A stretch of DNA of 64,000 nt from positions 62,001-126,000 of the forward strand of contig NZ_JAGGJV010000004.1 of assembly GCF_017873135.1 (NCBI RefSeq), written 5' to 3'. A program made the translations under genes and the position numbers. This stretch comes from Rhizobium herbae. GTDB lineage: Bacteria > Pseudomonadota > Alphaproteobacteria > Rhizobiales > Rhizobiaceae. Positions 1 through 9,481 of the stretch are shown here, piece by piece. Position 1 is the stretch's first letter, and every line of letters begins with the position of its first letter. The notes beneath the pieces are model-generated. The model did no database searches. It saw nothing but the letters and a program-made list of their open reading frames with translations, and was not told the DNA's origin.

Positions 1-2
1 TC

Positions 3-1406
3 ATCGTCAACCGCGGCACGTCGTGCGCCACCGTCGAGCGGATGGCGATGACAAGAGCGCTCTACGGCTCCAGCATCATGAAGAACATGCGCCTGGAAAC
101 GGAAAACGGCGTCTGCTGGAGCTACGAGGAAAAGAAGCAGGCTCTCGAGCAATCGATCGCGACCGCGCAGCAAAACCGTACCAAGAGCCCCGGCTATTCG
201 CTCTCCTCCCTGCGTTTCCCGGGGTGGAAGGGTCTTGGTGTGCGCTGGCAATATGGAGAGAACGAAAACATCGTCGAAGTTCTCGCCACCAGCGGCCTGC
301 TCTTTGCAATCCTGCCGGCCGAACTGCGCGACAGCGCGCTGATACAGCTTACCCTTGCGGACGGCACGTCGTTCGCCAGCTATAGCCCGCAGAAGAAATG
401 GCTCACCGACGGCACCAAACTGACCATGTTCGAGGAGAAGTCGACGCAGTATCCCATCGCGTTCAGCCTGAAGGTCGATCAGGCCGCGCTCGCCCGATGG
501 AACCAGGCGCTGTCACCGCAGACGATCGCGATCACACTGGCCTTTGGCCTTGGCTTCGGCATTCTGGCGGCGCGCGGCATGTTCCGCAACACGTCGATCC
601 TTGACGAACTCGACACCGCATTGTCCGGCGGACGGATCCAGCCCTATTTCCAGCCGATTTTCGATCTTGAGGATCGAAAACTTCTCGGCTTCGAGATGCT
701 GGCACGGTGGATCAAGCCGGATGGCTCGATGATTCCCCCGCTGGCCTTCATCCCCCTTGCCGAAAGCAGCGGCCGCATTGAAAGACTGACGACCGAGCTT
801 TTGAAACAGGCCGGCGCTCAGCTTGGCGGGCTTTTGCAGGCGCAGAATCATCTGAAGCTGACCTTCAACGTCACCCCGGATCAGTATCTGGCGGACGGTT
901 TCGTTGACAATCTGATCTTGGATGCCACGCGCTTCAATCTTCCCCACCGCGCCCTCGTCGTCGAGGTCACCGAACGGCAGGTCATCACCGACAAGGCGCG
1001 CGCAGCAACCGTGACGGCGAACCTGATCGACGCCGGTCTGCGCGTCGCCATCGACGATGCGGGAACCGGTCACAACGGCTTGTCCGCCATCCATGCGCTT
1101 GGTGCCAATTATCTCAAGATCGACAAGTTCTTCGTCGACGGCATCACCCTGGACCGCAAATCGTCTGAACTGGTGGAAATGCTGGCCTCGCTTGCGACGA
1201 AATTCGGAATGATCGTCGTTGCCGAAGGCATCGAGACGGAAGAACAGATTGCCGCGCTATTGCAGATGGGTATCCGGGAGGGACAGGGTTTTGTCTATTC
1301 CCGCCCGGTACCGGCCGCGGCGATCCTCGCCATGGCGACGAAAGACGCTGCGGCAGCCACGCCGAAAAGAGGCACCGGCCGCGCCTCGTTGCTATTGAGC
1401 GCCTGA
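3..1406 (+). CDS. EAL-domain c-di-GMP phosphodiesterase with CSS-type sensor, 5' end missing
   Basis: The reading frame is open from the window edge, so the N-terminus lies outside. The first visible residues (GTSCATVER, then a Cys-Trp later) fit the periplasmic CSS-motif sensor domain. A transmembrane helix follows around residues 165-185 of the visible part. The rest is an EAL domain with FEMLARW (the EAL signature, here EML), IDDAGTG, LKIDKFFVDG, VVAEGIET and GFVYSRPVPA. All the usual metal and substrate motifs are present, so it is probably catalytically active and hydrolyses cyclic di-GMP to pGpG at the inner membrane under redox or periplasmic control. Its stop overlaps the convergent tlpA by 15 bases. 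Confidence 0.9.
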   Translation: MVNRGTSCATVERMAMTRALYGSSIMKNMRLETENGVCWSYEEKKQALEQSIATAQQNRTKSPGYSLSSLRFPGWKGLGVRWQYGENENIVEVLATSGLLFAILPAELRDSALIQLTLADGTSFASYSPQKKWLTDGTKLTMFEEKSTQYPIAFSLKVDQAALARWNQALSPQTIAITLAFGLGFGILAARGMFRNTSILDELDTALSGGRIQPYFQPIFDLEDRKLLGFEMLARWIKPDGSMIPPLAFIPLAESSGRIERLTTELLKQAGAQLGGLLQAQNHLKLTFNVTPDQYLADGFVDNLILDATRFNLPHRALVVEVTERQVITDKARAATVTANLIDAGLRVAIDDAGTGHNGLSAIHALGANYLKIDKFFVDGITLDRKSSELVEMLASLATKFGMIVVAEGIETEEQIAALLQMGIREGQGFVYSRPVPAAAILAMATKDAAAATPKRGTGRASLLLSA

Positions 1407-2087
1407 CGGCGGCGCTGCGACCGCTGCCTTCACCAGAGCCTTTGCATCATCGCTGTCCCACGCGGCGGGGCCATTCATCGACGAAATCAGGCAGCCCTTC
1501 TCATCCATCAGCAGCGTGACGGGCAGCCCGAAGGCAAGGCCTTCCTTCTTCAGTGCATTGAACACGCCCATCGAGGCATCGCGATAATAGCCGAGGTCAT
1601 GCACGCCGGTCTCATTCAGGAACGCCTTCGGCTTTTCGTCGTCACCGATATCGATGTTGACCGCAACCACTTCGAATTTGTCGCTGCCTTCAGCTTTCTG
1701 CAGCGCATTCAGCGCCGGCATTTCCTCGCGGCAGGGCACGCACCAGGTCGCCCAGAGATTGAGGAGAACGGTCTTGCCGGTGAAATCGGCGAGCGACAGG
1801 TCCTTGCCGTCCCCACCCTTGAAATTCAGACCCGACAGCGGGCGCGGCTCGCTCACCGGCGCCATGGCAGCGACATGCCCCTTCAGGAACGGCGTGATCG
1901 CCGCAACCTTGTCTTTTGCCGCCTCGCAAGCCTCTGCGCCGGCGGTTTCCACCGCCGCACCATTGCCAGACCCGCTTTCCCTGACGTATACCGCTGCCGC
2001 ACCGGCGATCAGCCCTCCGAGGGCAGCGATCACCACCAGTCTGGCAGGCGGAAAGCGTTTTTTTCTGTCGGTCACTTCATTTTCCAA
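1392..2087 (-). CDS. tlpA: TlpA-family membrane-anchored thiol:disulfide oxidoreductase
   Basis: 231 residues. An N-terminal signal anchor (about residues 15-35) puts a thioredoxin-fold domain in the periplasm. The redox motif is WATWCVPC, followed by [10 protein letters not shown], and a cis-Pro region FGLPVTLL comes later. This matches TlpA/ResA-type reductases, which keep cytochrome c or cytochrome oxidase cysteines reduced. The divergent argH starts only 31 bp away, so the two genes share a very short control region. Family assignment is firm; the in vivo substrate is not known. Confidence 0.9.
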   Translation of the reverse strand: MENEVTDRKKRFPPARLVVIAALGGLIAGAAAVYVRESGSGNGAAVETAGAEACEAAKDKVAAITPFLKGHVAAMAPVSEPRPLSGLNFKGGDGKDLSLADFTGKTVLLNLWATWCVPCREEMPALNALQKAEGSDKFEVVAVNIDIGDDEKPKAFLNETGVHDLGYYRDASMGVFNALKKEGLAFGLPVTLLMDEKGCLISSMNGPAAWDSDDAKALVKAAVAAPPSGAQ

Positions 2088-2118
2088 AACGGGTCATTCT
2101 CCAGGGCGGGCATTCTTC

Positions 2119-3522
2119 ATGGGCGACGGCACTTCCGAAACCAAAAGCTCCAACCAGATGTGGGGCGGTCGCTTCGCGCAAGGGCCGGCCGCGATCATGG
2201 AGGAGATAAATGCCTCGATCGGCTTCGACAAGAAGCTTTTCGCCCAGGACATCCGCGGCTCAATAGCGCATGCGACCATGCTGGCGCATCAGGGCATCAT
2301 TTCGGCTGACGATAAAGACAAGATCGTTCACGGTCTCGACACGATCCTGTCAGAGATCGAAAGCGGACAGTTCGAATTTTCCCGCCGGCTCGAAGACATC
2401 CACATGAACATCGAGGCACGGCTGGCAACCCTGATCGGCCCGGCCGCCGGACGCCTGCACACCGCCCGCTCGCGCAACGACCAGGTGGCGCTCGATTTCC
2501 GCCTCTGGGTCAAGGAAGAACTGCAGAAGTGCGAGGGCATGCTGACGAGCCTGATCGCCGCCTTCCTCGACCGCGCCGAAGAACATGCCGAGACGGTGAT
2601 GCCCGGCTTCACCCATCTGCAGACGGCCCAGCCCGTCACCTTCGGCCATCACTGCATGGCCTATGTCGAGATGTTCGGCCGCGACCGGGCACGCGTTCGC
2701 CATGCGATCGAACACATGGACGAAAGCCCGATCGGCGCCGCCGCCCTTGCCGGCACCGGCTTTCCGATCGATCGCCACATGACCGCCAAGGCGCTGGGTT
2801 TCCGCGAGCCGACCCGCAACTCGATCGATACCGTGTCGGATCGTGACTTCGCGCTGGAATTCCTGTCGATCGCCTCGATCTGCGCTGTGCACCTGTCGCG
2901 TCTGGCGGAAGAGATCGTCATCTGGTCGACGCCGCAATTCGGCTTCGTGCGCCTGTCGGATGCCTTTTCCACCGGCTCGTCGATCATGCCGCAGAAGAAG
3001 AACCCGGACGCGGCCGAACTGGTGCGCGCCAAGACCGGCCGCATCAACGGCTCGCTGATCGCACTGCTGACGGTCATGAAGGGCCTGCCGCTCGCCTATT
3101 CGAAGGACATGCAGGAAGACAAGGAACAGGTCTTCGATTCAGCCGAAAGCCTGGAACTGGCGATTGCCGCGATGACCGGCATGGTGCGCGACATAACCAT
3201 CCGCGCCGACCGCATGAAGGCCGCCGCCGGCTCCGGCTACTCGACGGCCACCGATCTCGCCGACTGGCTGGTGCGCGAGGCAGGCCTGCCCTTCCGCGAC
3301 GCCCATCATGTGACCGGCCGCGCGGTGGCGCTGGCCGAACAGAAGGCGTGCGAGCTTGCCGAACTCTCGCTCGCAGACCTGCAGGCGATCCATCCCGATA
3401 TCACCGACAAGGTGTTCGGCGTCCTGACCGTCGAGGCTTCGGTTGCCAGCCGCACCTCCTTCGGTGGCACGGCACCGAGCGAGGTGAGGAAACAGATCGC
3501 CTGGTGGCGCACCCGGAACTGA
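2119..3522 (+). CDS. argH: Argininosuccinate lyase
   Basis: 467 residues, the usual length. It cleaves argininosuccinate to arginine and fumarate, the last step of arginine synthesis. Visible motifs are NQMWGGRF at the N-terminus, [19 protein letters not shown], and the fumarase/lyase signature [11 protein letters not shown] near residue 290. The frame stays open far upstream through tlpA, but the ATG at 2119 precedes the conserved N-terminus and fits family length. lptM and lysA follow on the same strand. Confidence 0.96.
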   Translation: MGDGTSETKSSNQMWGGRFAQGPAAIMEEINASIGFDKKLFAQDIRGSIAHATMLAHQGIISADDKDKIVHGLDTILSEIESGQFEFSRRLEDIHMNIEARLATLIGPAAGRLHTARSRNDQVALDFRLWVKEELQKCEGMLTSLIAAFLDRAEEHAETVMPGFTHLQTAQPVTFGHHCMAYVEMFGRDRARVRHAIEHMDESPIGAAALAGTGFPIDRHMTAKALGFREPTRNSIDTVSDRDFALEFLSIASICAVHLSRLAEEIVIWSTPQFGFVRLSDAFSTGSSIMPQKKNPDAAELVRAKTGRINGSLIALLTVMKGLPLAYSKDMQEDKEQVFDSAESLELAIAAMTGMVRDITIRADRMKAAAGSGYSTATDLADWLVREAGLPFRDAHHVTGRAVALAEQKACELAELSLADLQAIHPDITDKVFGVLTVEASVASRTSFGGTAPSEVRKQIAWWRTRN

Positions 3523-3617
3523 CGACAAGATTCAGGGTGCACAGCGCCTTAAAAAGCCGATATGAGTTCTGACGAATTTGAGACGAAGGGCTTGATTGCC
3601 CGGACCGGGAACCATCC

Positions 3618-3812
3618 ATGCTCCTACGAAACACCACCATTCTGATTGCAGCCCTCGCCATAACCGGCCTGACGCTTTCCGGCTGCGGCCGCAAGGGCGA
3701 TCTCGATCGTCCCGGCTCAAGCGCGCCGATCAACACCAAGGCCGCACCGGGCACCGTGGAAAAGAAGGACGAAGCGCCGGGCAAGCCCTTTCTCCTCGAT
3801 CCCCTCCTTTAA
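3618..3812 (+). CDS. lptM: Small LptM-like lipoprotein
   Basis: 64 residues. The signal peptide ends in a lipobox LSGC and is followed by GRKGDLDRP, the short conserved N-terminal motif of the LptM (YifL) family. That family helps mature the LptD/E lipopolysaccharide translocon in the outer membrane. The tail is short, charged and probably disordered. It lies between argH and lysA, the standard position of this gene in many Proteobacteria, and ends 12 bp before lysA. Confidence 0.85.
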   Translation: MLLRNTTILIAALAITGLTLSGCGRKGDLDRPGSSAPINTKAAPGTVEKKDEAPGKPFLLDPLL

Positions 3813-3824
3813 CAGAGCACTCCC

Positions 3825-5093
3825 TTGAACCATTTTGAATATCGCGACGGCATTCTGCACGCGGAAGACGTCTCCGTCATCGACATCGCCAAGGCGGTGG
3901 GCACGCCGTTCTACTGCTATTCCACCGCGACGCTGGAGCGGCACTATTCGGTCTTCTCCAAGGCGTTTTCCGATATCGACGCCATGGTTTGCTACGCCAT
4001 GAAGGCCAATTCCAACCAGGCCGTGCTGAAGACGCTCGGGCGCCTTGGTGCCGGCGTCGACGTCGTGTCCGGCGGCGAACTGCGCCGGGCCTTGGCGGCC
4101 GGCATTCCGGCAAACCGCATCATGTTTTCAGGCGTCGGCAAGACCGCGCGGGAAATGGACCTGGCGCTGGATGCCGGCATCTACTGCTTCAACGTCGAAT
4201 CCGAGCCGGAACTGGAAGTGCTCAACGCCCGCGCCGTGCGCGAAGGCAAGAAGGCGCATGTTTCCTTTCGCATCAATCCGGATGTCGATGCCAGGACCCA
4301 TGCCAAGATTTCGACCGGCAAGAAGGAAAACAAGTTCGGCATCGCCTATGAGCGCGCCCGCGCGGTCTATGCACACGCAGCGACCCTGCCCGGCATCCAG
4401 GTGACCGGCATCGACATGCATATCGGCAGCCAGATCACCGAGCTGCAGCCCTTCGCCGATGCCTTCAAGCTGTTGCGCGAACTGGTCGATGCGCTGCGCG
4501 CCGACGGCCACAGCATCGATCACGTCGATGTCGGCGGCGGGCTTGGCGTACCCTACAAGCTGGACAACAACCCGCCGCCCCTGCCCGATGCCTATGCCAC
4601 CATCGTCAAGGACCAGCTGCGCGAACTCGGCTGCAAGATCATCATGGAGCCCGGCCGGCTGATCGTCGGCAATGCCGGCATCATGGTGACGGAAGTCATC
4701 TACGTGAAGGACGGCGGCTCGAAGACCTTCGTCGTCGTCGACGGCGCCATGAACGACCTGATCCGCCCGACGCTCTATGAGGCCTATCACGAGATCCAGT
4801 CGGTGCGCATTTCCGCCGCCAACGCGCCGCGCATCAAGGCCGACATCGTCGGCCCGGTCTGCGAAACCGGCGACTATCTGGCGCTCGACCGGGAAATGGC
4901 CATGCCGAAGCCCGGCGACCTGATCTCGGTCGGTACCGCAGGCGCCTACGGCGCCGTGCAGGCCGGCACCTATAACAGCCGCCTGCTGGTGCCCGAAGTT
5001 TTGGTCAAGGGCAATCGCTTCCACGTGATTCGTCCGCGCACCAGCTACGAGGACCTGATCGGGCTCGATTCGGTTCCCGACTGGCTCGACTGA
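3825..5093 (+). CDS. lysA: Diaminopimelate decarboxylase
   Basis: 422 residues. It makes L-lysine from meso-diaminopimelate, the last step of the pathway. It is a PLP enzyme of the alanine-racemase-fold group: the PLP lysine lies in CYAMKANSN (about residue 56), with HIGSQI, VGGGLGVPY and MEPGRLIVG further on and the catalytic CETGD near the C-terminus. The start is probably TTG at 3825, the conserved N-terminus being NHFEYRDGIL. It closes the argH-lptM-lysA cluster. Confidence 0.95.
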   Translation: MNHFEYRDGILHAEDVSVIDIAKAVGTPFYCYSTATLERHYSVFSKAFSDIDAMVCYAMKANSNQAVLKTLGRLGAGVDVVSGGELRRALAAGIPANRIMFSGVGKTAREMDLALDAGIYCFNVESEPELEVLNARAVREGKKAHVSFRINPDVDARTHAKISTGKKENKFGIAYERARAVYAHAATLPGIQVTGIDMHIGSQITELQPFADAFKLLRELVDALRADGHSIDHVDVGGGLGVPYKLDNNPPPLPDAYATIVKDQLRELGCKIIMEPGRLIVGNAGIMVTEVIYVKDGGSKTFVVVDGAMNDLIRPTLYEAYHEIQSVRISAANAPRIKADIVGPVCETGDYLALDREMAMPKPGDLISVGTAGAYGAVQAGTYNSRLLVPEVLVKGNRFHVIRPRTSYEDLIGLDSVPDWLD

Positions 5094-5237
5094 TACCAGC
5101 TCGGCGATTCCCGGCCTGCCGTTGTTGATAGCACTGCAACGGGAGGCCGAAATCGATCACGATTGCGTTGCCGCCCTCGTCTTCGCCACAAACAATGTTA
5201 TCCTTCACAGCACGGTTCGAACGCTGAAAGGGAACGG

Positions 5238-7874
5238 ATGACGGAAATCCGGCGGAATACCTCGACAGCAACAGCAGGCTTCATGAGAAGTCTCGCGGTC
5301 AAGCGGACGCTTGCTCGCCTCGTTCTCGTCTCAGAACAGGCAGCACCCCGCGCCCTGCCGCTGCTTGCGACTGTTCTTCTGTTTCTGTCCGCCGCCTGGT
5401 TCGGCTTCTTCCGCGTCGCACCCGGCTGGCTGCATGCCGTGGCTCTTTTTGCCTTCGCAGCCGCCTTCGTCATCCTGTTGATTCCGCTCCTGCGTCTGCA
5501 TATCCCCGGCAATACCGAAGCCGACCGGATGCTGGAGGAGCGCAACGATCTGCCGCATCAGGCAATCCGCGTGCAGGACGACCAGCCGGCCACCGGCGGC
5601 GCCTTCGGCCAGGCGCTGTGGCAGGAACACCAGACGCGCATGGCGCGGATGATCGGCGCGCTGGAGGCCGGATTGCCAAGGCCGGATATCGCCCGCAGCG
5701 ATAGCTACGGCCTGCGCGCCGTCCCGGTTCTCATCGCCTGCGTTGCCTTTGCCTATTCCTATTCGAACAAGGCCGGCCTGATTTCCGATGCGTTTCACCC
5801 GCCGCAGCAATTCGCCGCTGCGCCCGATGTCCGCATCGACGCCTGGGTGACGCCGCCGGGCTATACCGGCCGGGCGCCGGTTTTCCTCACCGGCCGGCAG
5901 GGCGCCGAACAGACCACCGGCAGCGCCGAACCGCTGCGCATCCCGCGGTTCAGCGAACTGACCGTGCGCATCACCAGCGGCGGCGAGAACGCTTCCGTCA
6001 CCTATCTGGAAAATGGCGCAGCCCAGCCGCTCGTGATCCCCGTACAGGCCGCCAAGCCTACCAAGGATGGGAACCCGGCGGAAACAGCGGCGACCGCCGC
6101 CGATCCCGCAAAACCCGGCAGCGAAACCCATCTGATGAAGATCACCAAGGACGGCGCGTTGTCCGTGGGCGGCGAGCAATGGGCCTTCACTGTGATCCCC
6201 GACAGCGTGCCGGATGTCGGCTTCGACGGCATTCCACGCGCCACGGTAAACGGCGCGCTTGAAATCGGCTTTGCCGCCAAGGACGATTACGGCATCCAGG
6301 ATGCCTGGGCCGAGATCGTTCCGCTCGACAAGCAGGCAGCCGACGCGCGGCCGCTTTATCCCCTGCCGGAATATCGTCTCGACCTCCCCAAGCGCAATGC
6401 GCGCGAGGCAAAAGGGCTGACCAGCCGGAACCTGAGCGAACATCCGCTGTCGGGAAAGCGCGTCCGCGTCACGCTTGTCGCCAAGGATGCCGCCGGTCAG
6501 GAAGGCCGCAGCGTGCCGCAGGACATGATTCTGCCCGCCCGCCCGTTCTTCGAGCCGCTGGCCGGCGCCATTGCCGAGCAGCGCCAGGTGTTTGCGCTCA
6601 ACGCCAACGACCTGCCCCGCGCCATCGACCTCAACGATGCCCTGATGGTGCGCCCGGACGAGACGATCCCCAACCTCACGCATTTCCTGCTGCTGCAATC
6701 CGCTCGCACCCGCATGGCGCTTTCGCGCAACGACGACATGCTGCGCGACGCTGCCGGCTATCTCTGGGAGATCGCGCTCGGCATCGAGGACGGCGACATG
6801 GCGCTGGCCGACAAGCGCCTGCGCGACGCCCAGCAGAAACTGTCCGAAGCCCTTGAAAAGGGCGCGTCGGACGAGGAAATCGCCAAGCTGATGCAGGAAC
6901 TGCGCGATGCCATGAAGGACTACATGGAGGCGCTGGCCAAGCAGGCGGCAAAGAACCCGCAGGTGGCCGCCAATCCGAACCAGAACAATGTGCTGCGCCA
7001 GCAGGATCTGGAAAAGATGATGAACCAGATCGAGAACCTCGCCAAATCCGGCGCCAAGGACCAGGCACGGCAGATGCTGTCCGAAATGCAGCGCATGATG
7101 AACAATCTCCAGGCCGGCCGGCCGCAGCAACAGCAGCAGGGCCAGGAGAACAGCGAGATGCGCAAGCAGATGGACAAGCTGGGCGAGCTGATGCAGCAGC
7201 AGCAGCAGCTGATGGACGAGACCTTCAAATACGACCAGGCGCTGCGCGACCGCATGCAGCGCGGCGATCCGCTGGACGGGCAGGATCAGGAGCTTTTCAA
7301 CCAGGACATGCCGCAGCAACCGGGACAGCAGCCAGACGAAAACGCGCAGCAGCCGGGCCCGATGGACGATATGACCGCGGAGGAGCTGAAGCAGGCGCTG
7401 AAGGACATGCAGGCGCAGCAGGACGCGCTCGCCAAGCAGCTCGGCGAATTGCAGAAGGGCCTTGAAGGCATGGGCATCAAGCCCGGCAAGGGTTTCGGCG
7501 AGGCCGGCCGCGAGATGAAGGGCGCTTCGGGCGCGCTCGGCAAGGGACAGGGCGAACAGGCCGTCGGCAGCCAGGGCCGCGCGCTGCAGGCCCTGCGCGA
7601 CGGCGCGCAGGACATGATGCAGCAGATGCAGAGCCAGGGACAAGGCCCCGGACAGGGACAGGGCGTGCCGCAATACGGCCAGAACGGCCGCGACCCGCTC
7701 GGCCGCCGCCAGCAGAATACAGGCCCGGACTTCGGCGATCAGGTGAAGGTGCCCGACGAGATCGACACCCAGCGCGCGCGCGAAATTCTGGAAGAAATCC
7801 GCCGGAGGTTGGGGACGAACTCATCGCCGGAGACGGAAAGGCAGTATCTGGAAAGACTGTTGGATATAAGGTGA
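5238..7874 (+). CDS. TIGR02302 / DUF4175 family large membrane protein
   Basis: 878 residues from the ATG at 5238, which follows GGGAAC. Two transmembrane helices lie at about residues 40-85 and a third near 155-175. A large, probably periplasmic region follows. The C-terminal third is rich in Gln and Met, with long QQQQ runs encoded by CAG repeats, and looks like an extended helical region. The protein ends ERLLDIR. Its function is unknown; it is conserved in Rhizobiales next to lysA. The last 170 bp are repeated, diverged, at 8544-8718. Confidence 0.88.
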   Translation: MTEIRRNTSTATAGFMRSLAVKRTLARLVLVSEQAAPRALPLLATVLLFLSAAWFGFFRVAPGWLHAVALFAFAAAFVILLIPLLRLHIPGNTEADRMLEERNDLPHQAIRVQDDQPATGGAFGQALWQEHQTRMARMIGALEAGLPRPDIARSDSYGLRAVPVLIACVAFAYSYSNKAGLISDAFHPPQQFAAAPDVRIDAWVTPPGYTGRAPVFLTGRQGAEQTTGSAEPLRIPRFSELTVRITSGGENASVTYLENGAAQPLVIPVQAAKPTKDGNPAETAATAADPAKPGSETHLMKITKDGALSVGGEQWAFTVIPDSVPDVGFDGIPRATVNGALEIGFAAKDDYGIQDAWAEIVPLDKQAADARPLYPLPEYRLDLPKRNAREAKGLTSRNLSEHPLSGKRVRVTLVAKDAAGQEGRSVPQDMILPARPFFEPLAGAIAEQRQVFALNANDLPRAIDLNDALMVRPDETIPNLTHFLLLQSARTRMALSRNDDMLRDAAGYLWEIALGIEDGDMALADKRLRDAQQKLSEALEKGASDEEIAKLMQELRDAMKDYMEALAKQAAKNPQVAANPNQNNVLRQQDLEKMMNQIENLAKSGAKDQARQMLSEMQRMMNNLQAGRPQQQQQGQENSEMRKQMDKLGELMQQQQQLMDETFKYDQALRDRMQRGDPLDGQDQELFNQDMPQQPGQQPDENAQQPGPMDDMTAEELKQALKDMQAQQDALAKQLGELQKGLEGMGIKPGKGFGEAGREMKGASGALGKGQGEQAVGSQGRALQALRDGAQDMMQQMQSQGQGPGQGQGVPQYGQNGRDPLGRRQQNTGPDFGDQVKVPDEIDTQRAREILEEIRRRLGTNSSPETERQYLERLLDIR

Positions 7875-7876
7875 GG
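7705..7876 (+). repeat. Direct repeat copy A: 3' end of the TIGR02302 gene
   Basis: Aligns with 8544-8718 over 172 columns with about 25 mismatches (roughly 85% identity) and one 3-base gap. Most differences fall in third codon positions, so the copies encode nearly the same peptide (one extra Arg and one Glu-to-Lys change in the second copy). Confidence 0.92.
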
Positions 7877-7901
7877 AAGACGGCCTCGTAGAATGTAGGC
7901 G

Positions 7902-8085
7902 ATGGCCTTCTCTCCATTTTCGAACTGCCCCGTCTGCAACGATCGGTCAGCTGAAATGGTCGGTAGCCGGAAATAAGCTCTATGGCGCTGCGATAGCCTT
8001 TGTGATCGCTGAAACGGAATACCTCGCAGAACTGAAAAAATCAGATGTCTCAAAACTCTGCGGGCAGACGTTCAACCCGATCTAA
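7902..8085 (+). pseudogene. Possible 3' remnant of an unknown gene
   Basis: An open stretch in frame 1 ends at TAA 8083-8085 and reads like a real protein tail (ATIGQLKWSVAGNKLYGAA ... KSDVSKLCGQTFNPI). No start codon with a ribosome-binding site is visible, and upstream the frame runs into the end of the TIGR02302 gene. It is best read as a decapitated coding fragment brought in with the islet, but this rests only on its protein-like composition. Confidence 0.35.
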
Positions 8086-8133
8086 CCCACGCCCCTAAAT
8101 CGATTGATGGGACGAAGTTACGACAACAAAAAA

Positions 8134-8391
8134 TCACGCAGGTACGACTGTATCTTCATCGTCAATTCGGCCAACCAGATGATATTCATCCTCACTTAGC
8201 CAAATTCTCGCGTCTTCATAGGAAGATCCGTAAAAGCAGACCCGCTTTTCCAAAGGGCAATAGACTTCAATATTCCCTTGCAAATCCTCCCAGAGAAAAA
8301 CCAGCCCAGGCGGGACTAACGCATAACCGGCCCAAACCTCGTACCATTTAACAGTTTTTTCGGTTGCTACTATCATTTCGCGTCCGCCCAT
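8134..8391 (-). CDS. Hypothetical small protein in variable islet
   Basis: 85 residues (MGGREMIVATEK...). It is acidic and rich in aromatic residues, with no signal peptide or membrane segment. Its GC content is clearly below that of the flanking housekeeping genes, suggesting transfer. The size and composition would suit an orphan immunity-type protein, but I recognise no family and no toxin partner is nearby. An alternative start is MIVATEK, five codons in. Confidence 0.55.
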   Translation of the reverse strand: MGGREMIVATEKTVKWYEVWAGYALVPPGLVFLWEDLQGNIEVYCPLEKRVCFYGSSYEDARIWLSEDEYHLVGRIDDEDTVVPA

Positions 8392-8543
8392 ACGCCCAAG
8401 GCTGAATTAAGATTTAAAGTCGCTAAGTCCATCTAATTTCAATCTTGGGAACCGATCAAGCCACCCAAGATCCAAGGATAGGCCGTTAGACACGCTCAAT
8501 CTTCCAGAGACGGCCAGACGCGCTCCTTGACCCCTCCCCTCAA

Positions 8544-8718
8544 GCCGCCAGCAGAACGCCGGCCCGGATTTCGGCGACCAGGTGAAGGTGCCGGACGAGA
8601 TCGACACCCAGCGGGCACGGGAGATTCTGGAAGAAATCCGCCGCCGCCGCCTGGGCACCAATTCATCGCCGAAAACGGAGCGGCAGTATCTGGAGAGGTT
8701 GCTGGATATAAGGTGAGG
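8544..8718 (+). pseudogene. Second, truncated copy of the TIGR02302 3' end (repeat copy B)
   Basis: Encodes the last 50 or so residues of a TIGR02302 homologue, ending ERLLDIR and TGA, with no start and no upstream part of the gene. Because differences from 7705-7876 are largely synonymous, this copy diverged under selection in another genome rather than decaying locally. Its left edge (8536-8552) also matches the 3' end of cpdR (9478-9494) for 17 bases; the two matches overlap at GCCGCCAGC, a likely recombination junction. Confidence 0.88.
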
Positions 8719-8787
8719 TAGAAAGTCACAGCCGTGACCGGCGTCGCCCTTACAGATTCGCGAAGCCTTTGACCCACTTATCGGGTG

Positions 8788-9375
8788 ATGGGGAAAGGGA
8801 TTTTCGTTGTTGTGTCCGCGCGTGAATTTCGTGATATTCACTGTATGGAACGACCTACAGCCTCCAATTGCTTTGTTGAATTCGTTGTTCGAGACGAGCC
8901 AGCGCTCGTCCGACTCGCGAAGGTGGTAGAAGAGCTTCGTCATCAAAAGGCCAACGACGCAATTGCTGACGAGGCCCATTGGTTACCCTATTTCGAAGCC
9001 GGAGACCGCTCCGCGTTTTGGTGGCCCGATGAAGCTGAAATGAACCGCTGGAATAAATTCTGGTTTTCGACCCCACTTCCCGAGCGACATCAGGCAGACA
9101 TGCCTACCCCACCGTGGAACTTCGAGTCTCTGATCTTTGTCATTATGGAAGGTGACTACGATCTTATCGGCATCACCAGAACTAATGATTCACAAGCAAG
9201 ACTGACATTTAAGCCGAACGGTTTTCCATACGGGGGGATTAACGCACTTCGAGAGCTTATTCGATCGTTTGGCCATGAGATCACCGGGTTTGATGACGGA
9301 ACGGGGTTTGTTGGTGGTGACCCACAGAGCCCCCGCTGGAACCCGAATATGGAACCACCAAATCCCCGAAAATGA
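8788..9375 (+). CDS. Hypothetical protein in variable islet
   Basis: 195 residues from ATG 8788, or 176 from ATG 8845 (MERPTASNCF), which begins the more protein-like part. It is soluble, acidic and Trp/Pro-rich (WLPYF, FWWPDEAEMNRWNKFW, PPWNFESLIF, GFPYGGINALRELI) and ends in a Pro/Asn-rich tail. GC content is low for this genome. I recognise no family. It lies alone between the second TIGR02302 fragment and cpdR, so it is accessory; an immunity or stress role would be a guess. Confidence 0.6.
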   Translation: MGKGIFVVVSAREFRDIHCMERPTASNCFVEFVVRDEPALVRLAKVVEELRHQKANDAIADEAHWLPYFEAGDRSAFWWPDEAEMNRWNKFWFSTPLPERHQADMPTPPWNFESLIFVIMEGDYDLIGITRTNDSQARLTFKPNGFPYGGINALRELIRSFGHEITGFDDGTGFVGGDPQSPRWNPNMEPPNPRK

Positions 9376-9481
9376 TCAGCTCCAAGCGGATCCGGATTGC
9401 GCCGAGTACCCAATCCCCTTTAGAGAAAGTGTGGCAGACAGGCCTGATGAGGGAGCGTCTTCAAAACAAAGCCCGCGCCCC

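Noticed and set aside
1654..2118. Extension of argH upstream through tlpA
   Set aside because: The frame is open but the sequence belongs to the reverse strand of tlpA; the family N-terminus begins near 2119.
7120..7340. Gln-codon repeats in the TIGR02302 gene as a repeat array or CRISPR
   Set aside because: They are short in-frame CAG/CAA runs coding for poly-Gln within a gene; there are no uniform repeats with unique spacers.
5331..7673. A 780-codon open frame antisense to the TIGR02302 gene
   Set aside because: Such long frames are common opposite GC-rich genes; its Leu/His-rich composition mirrors the Gln-rich coding strand, and the sense gene has all the family features.
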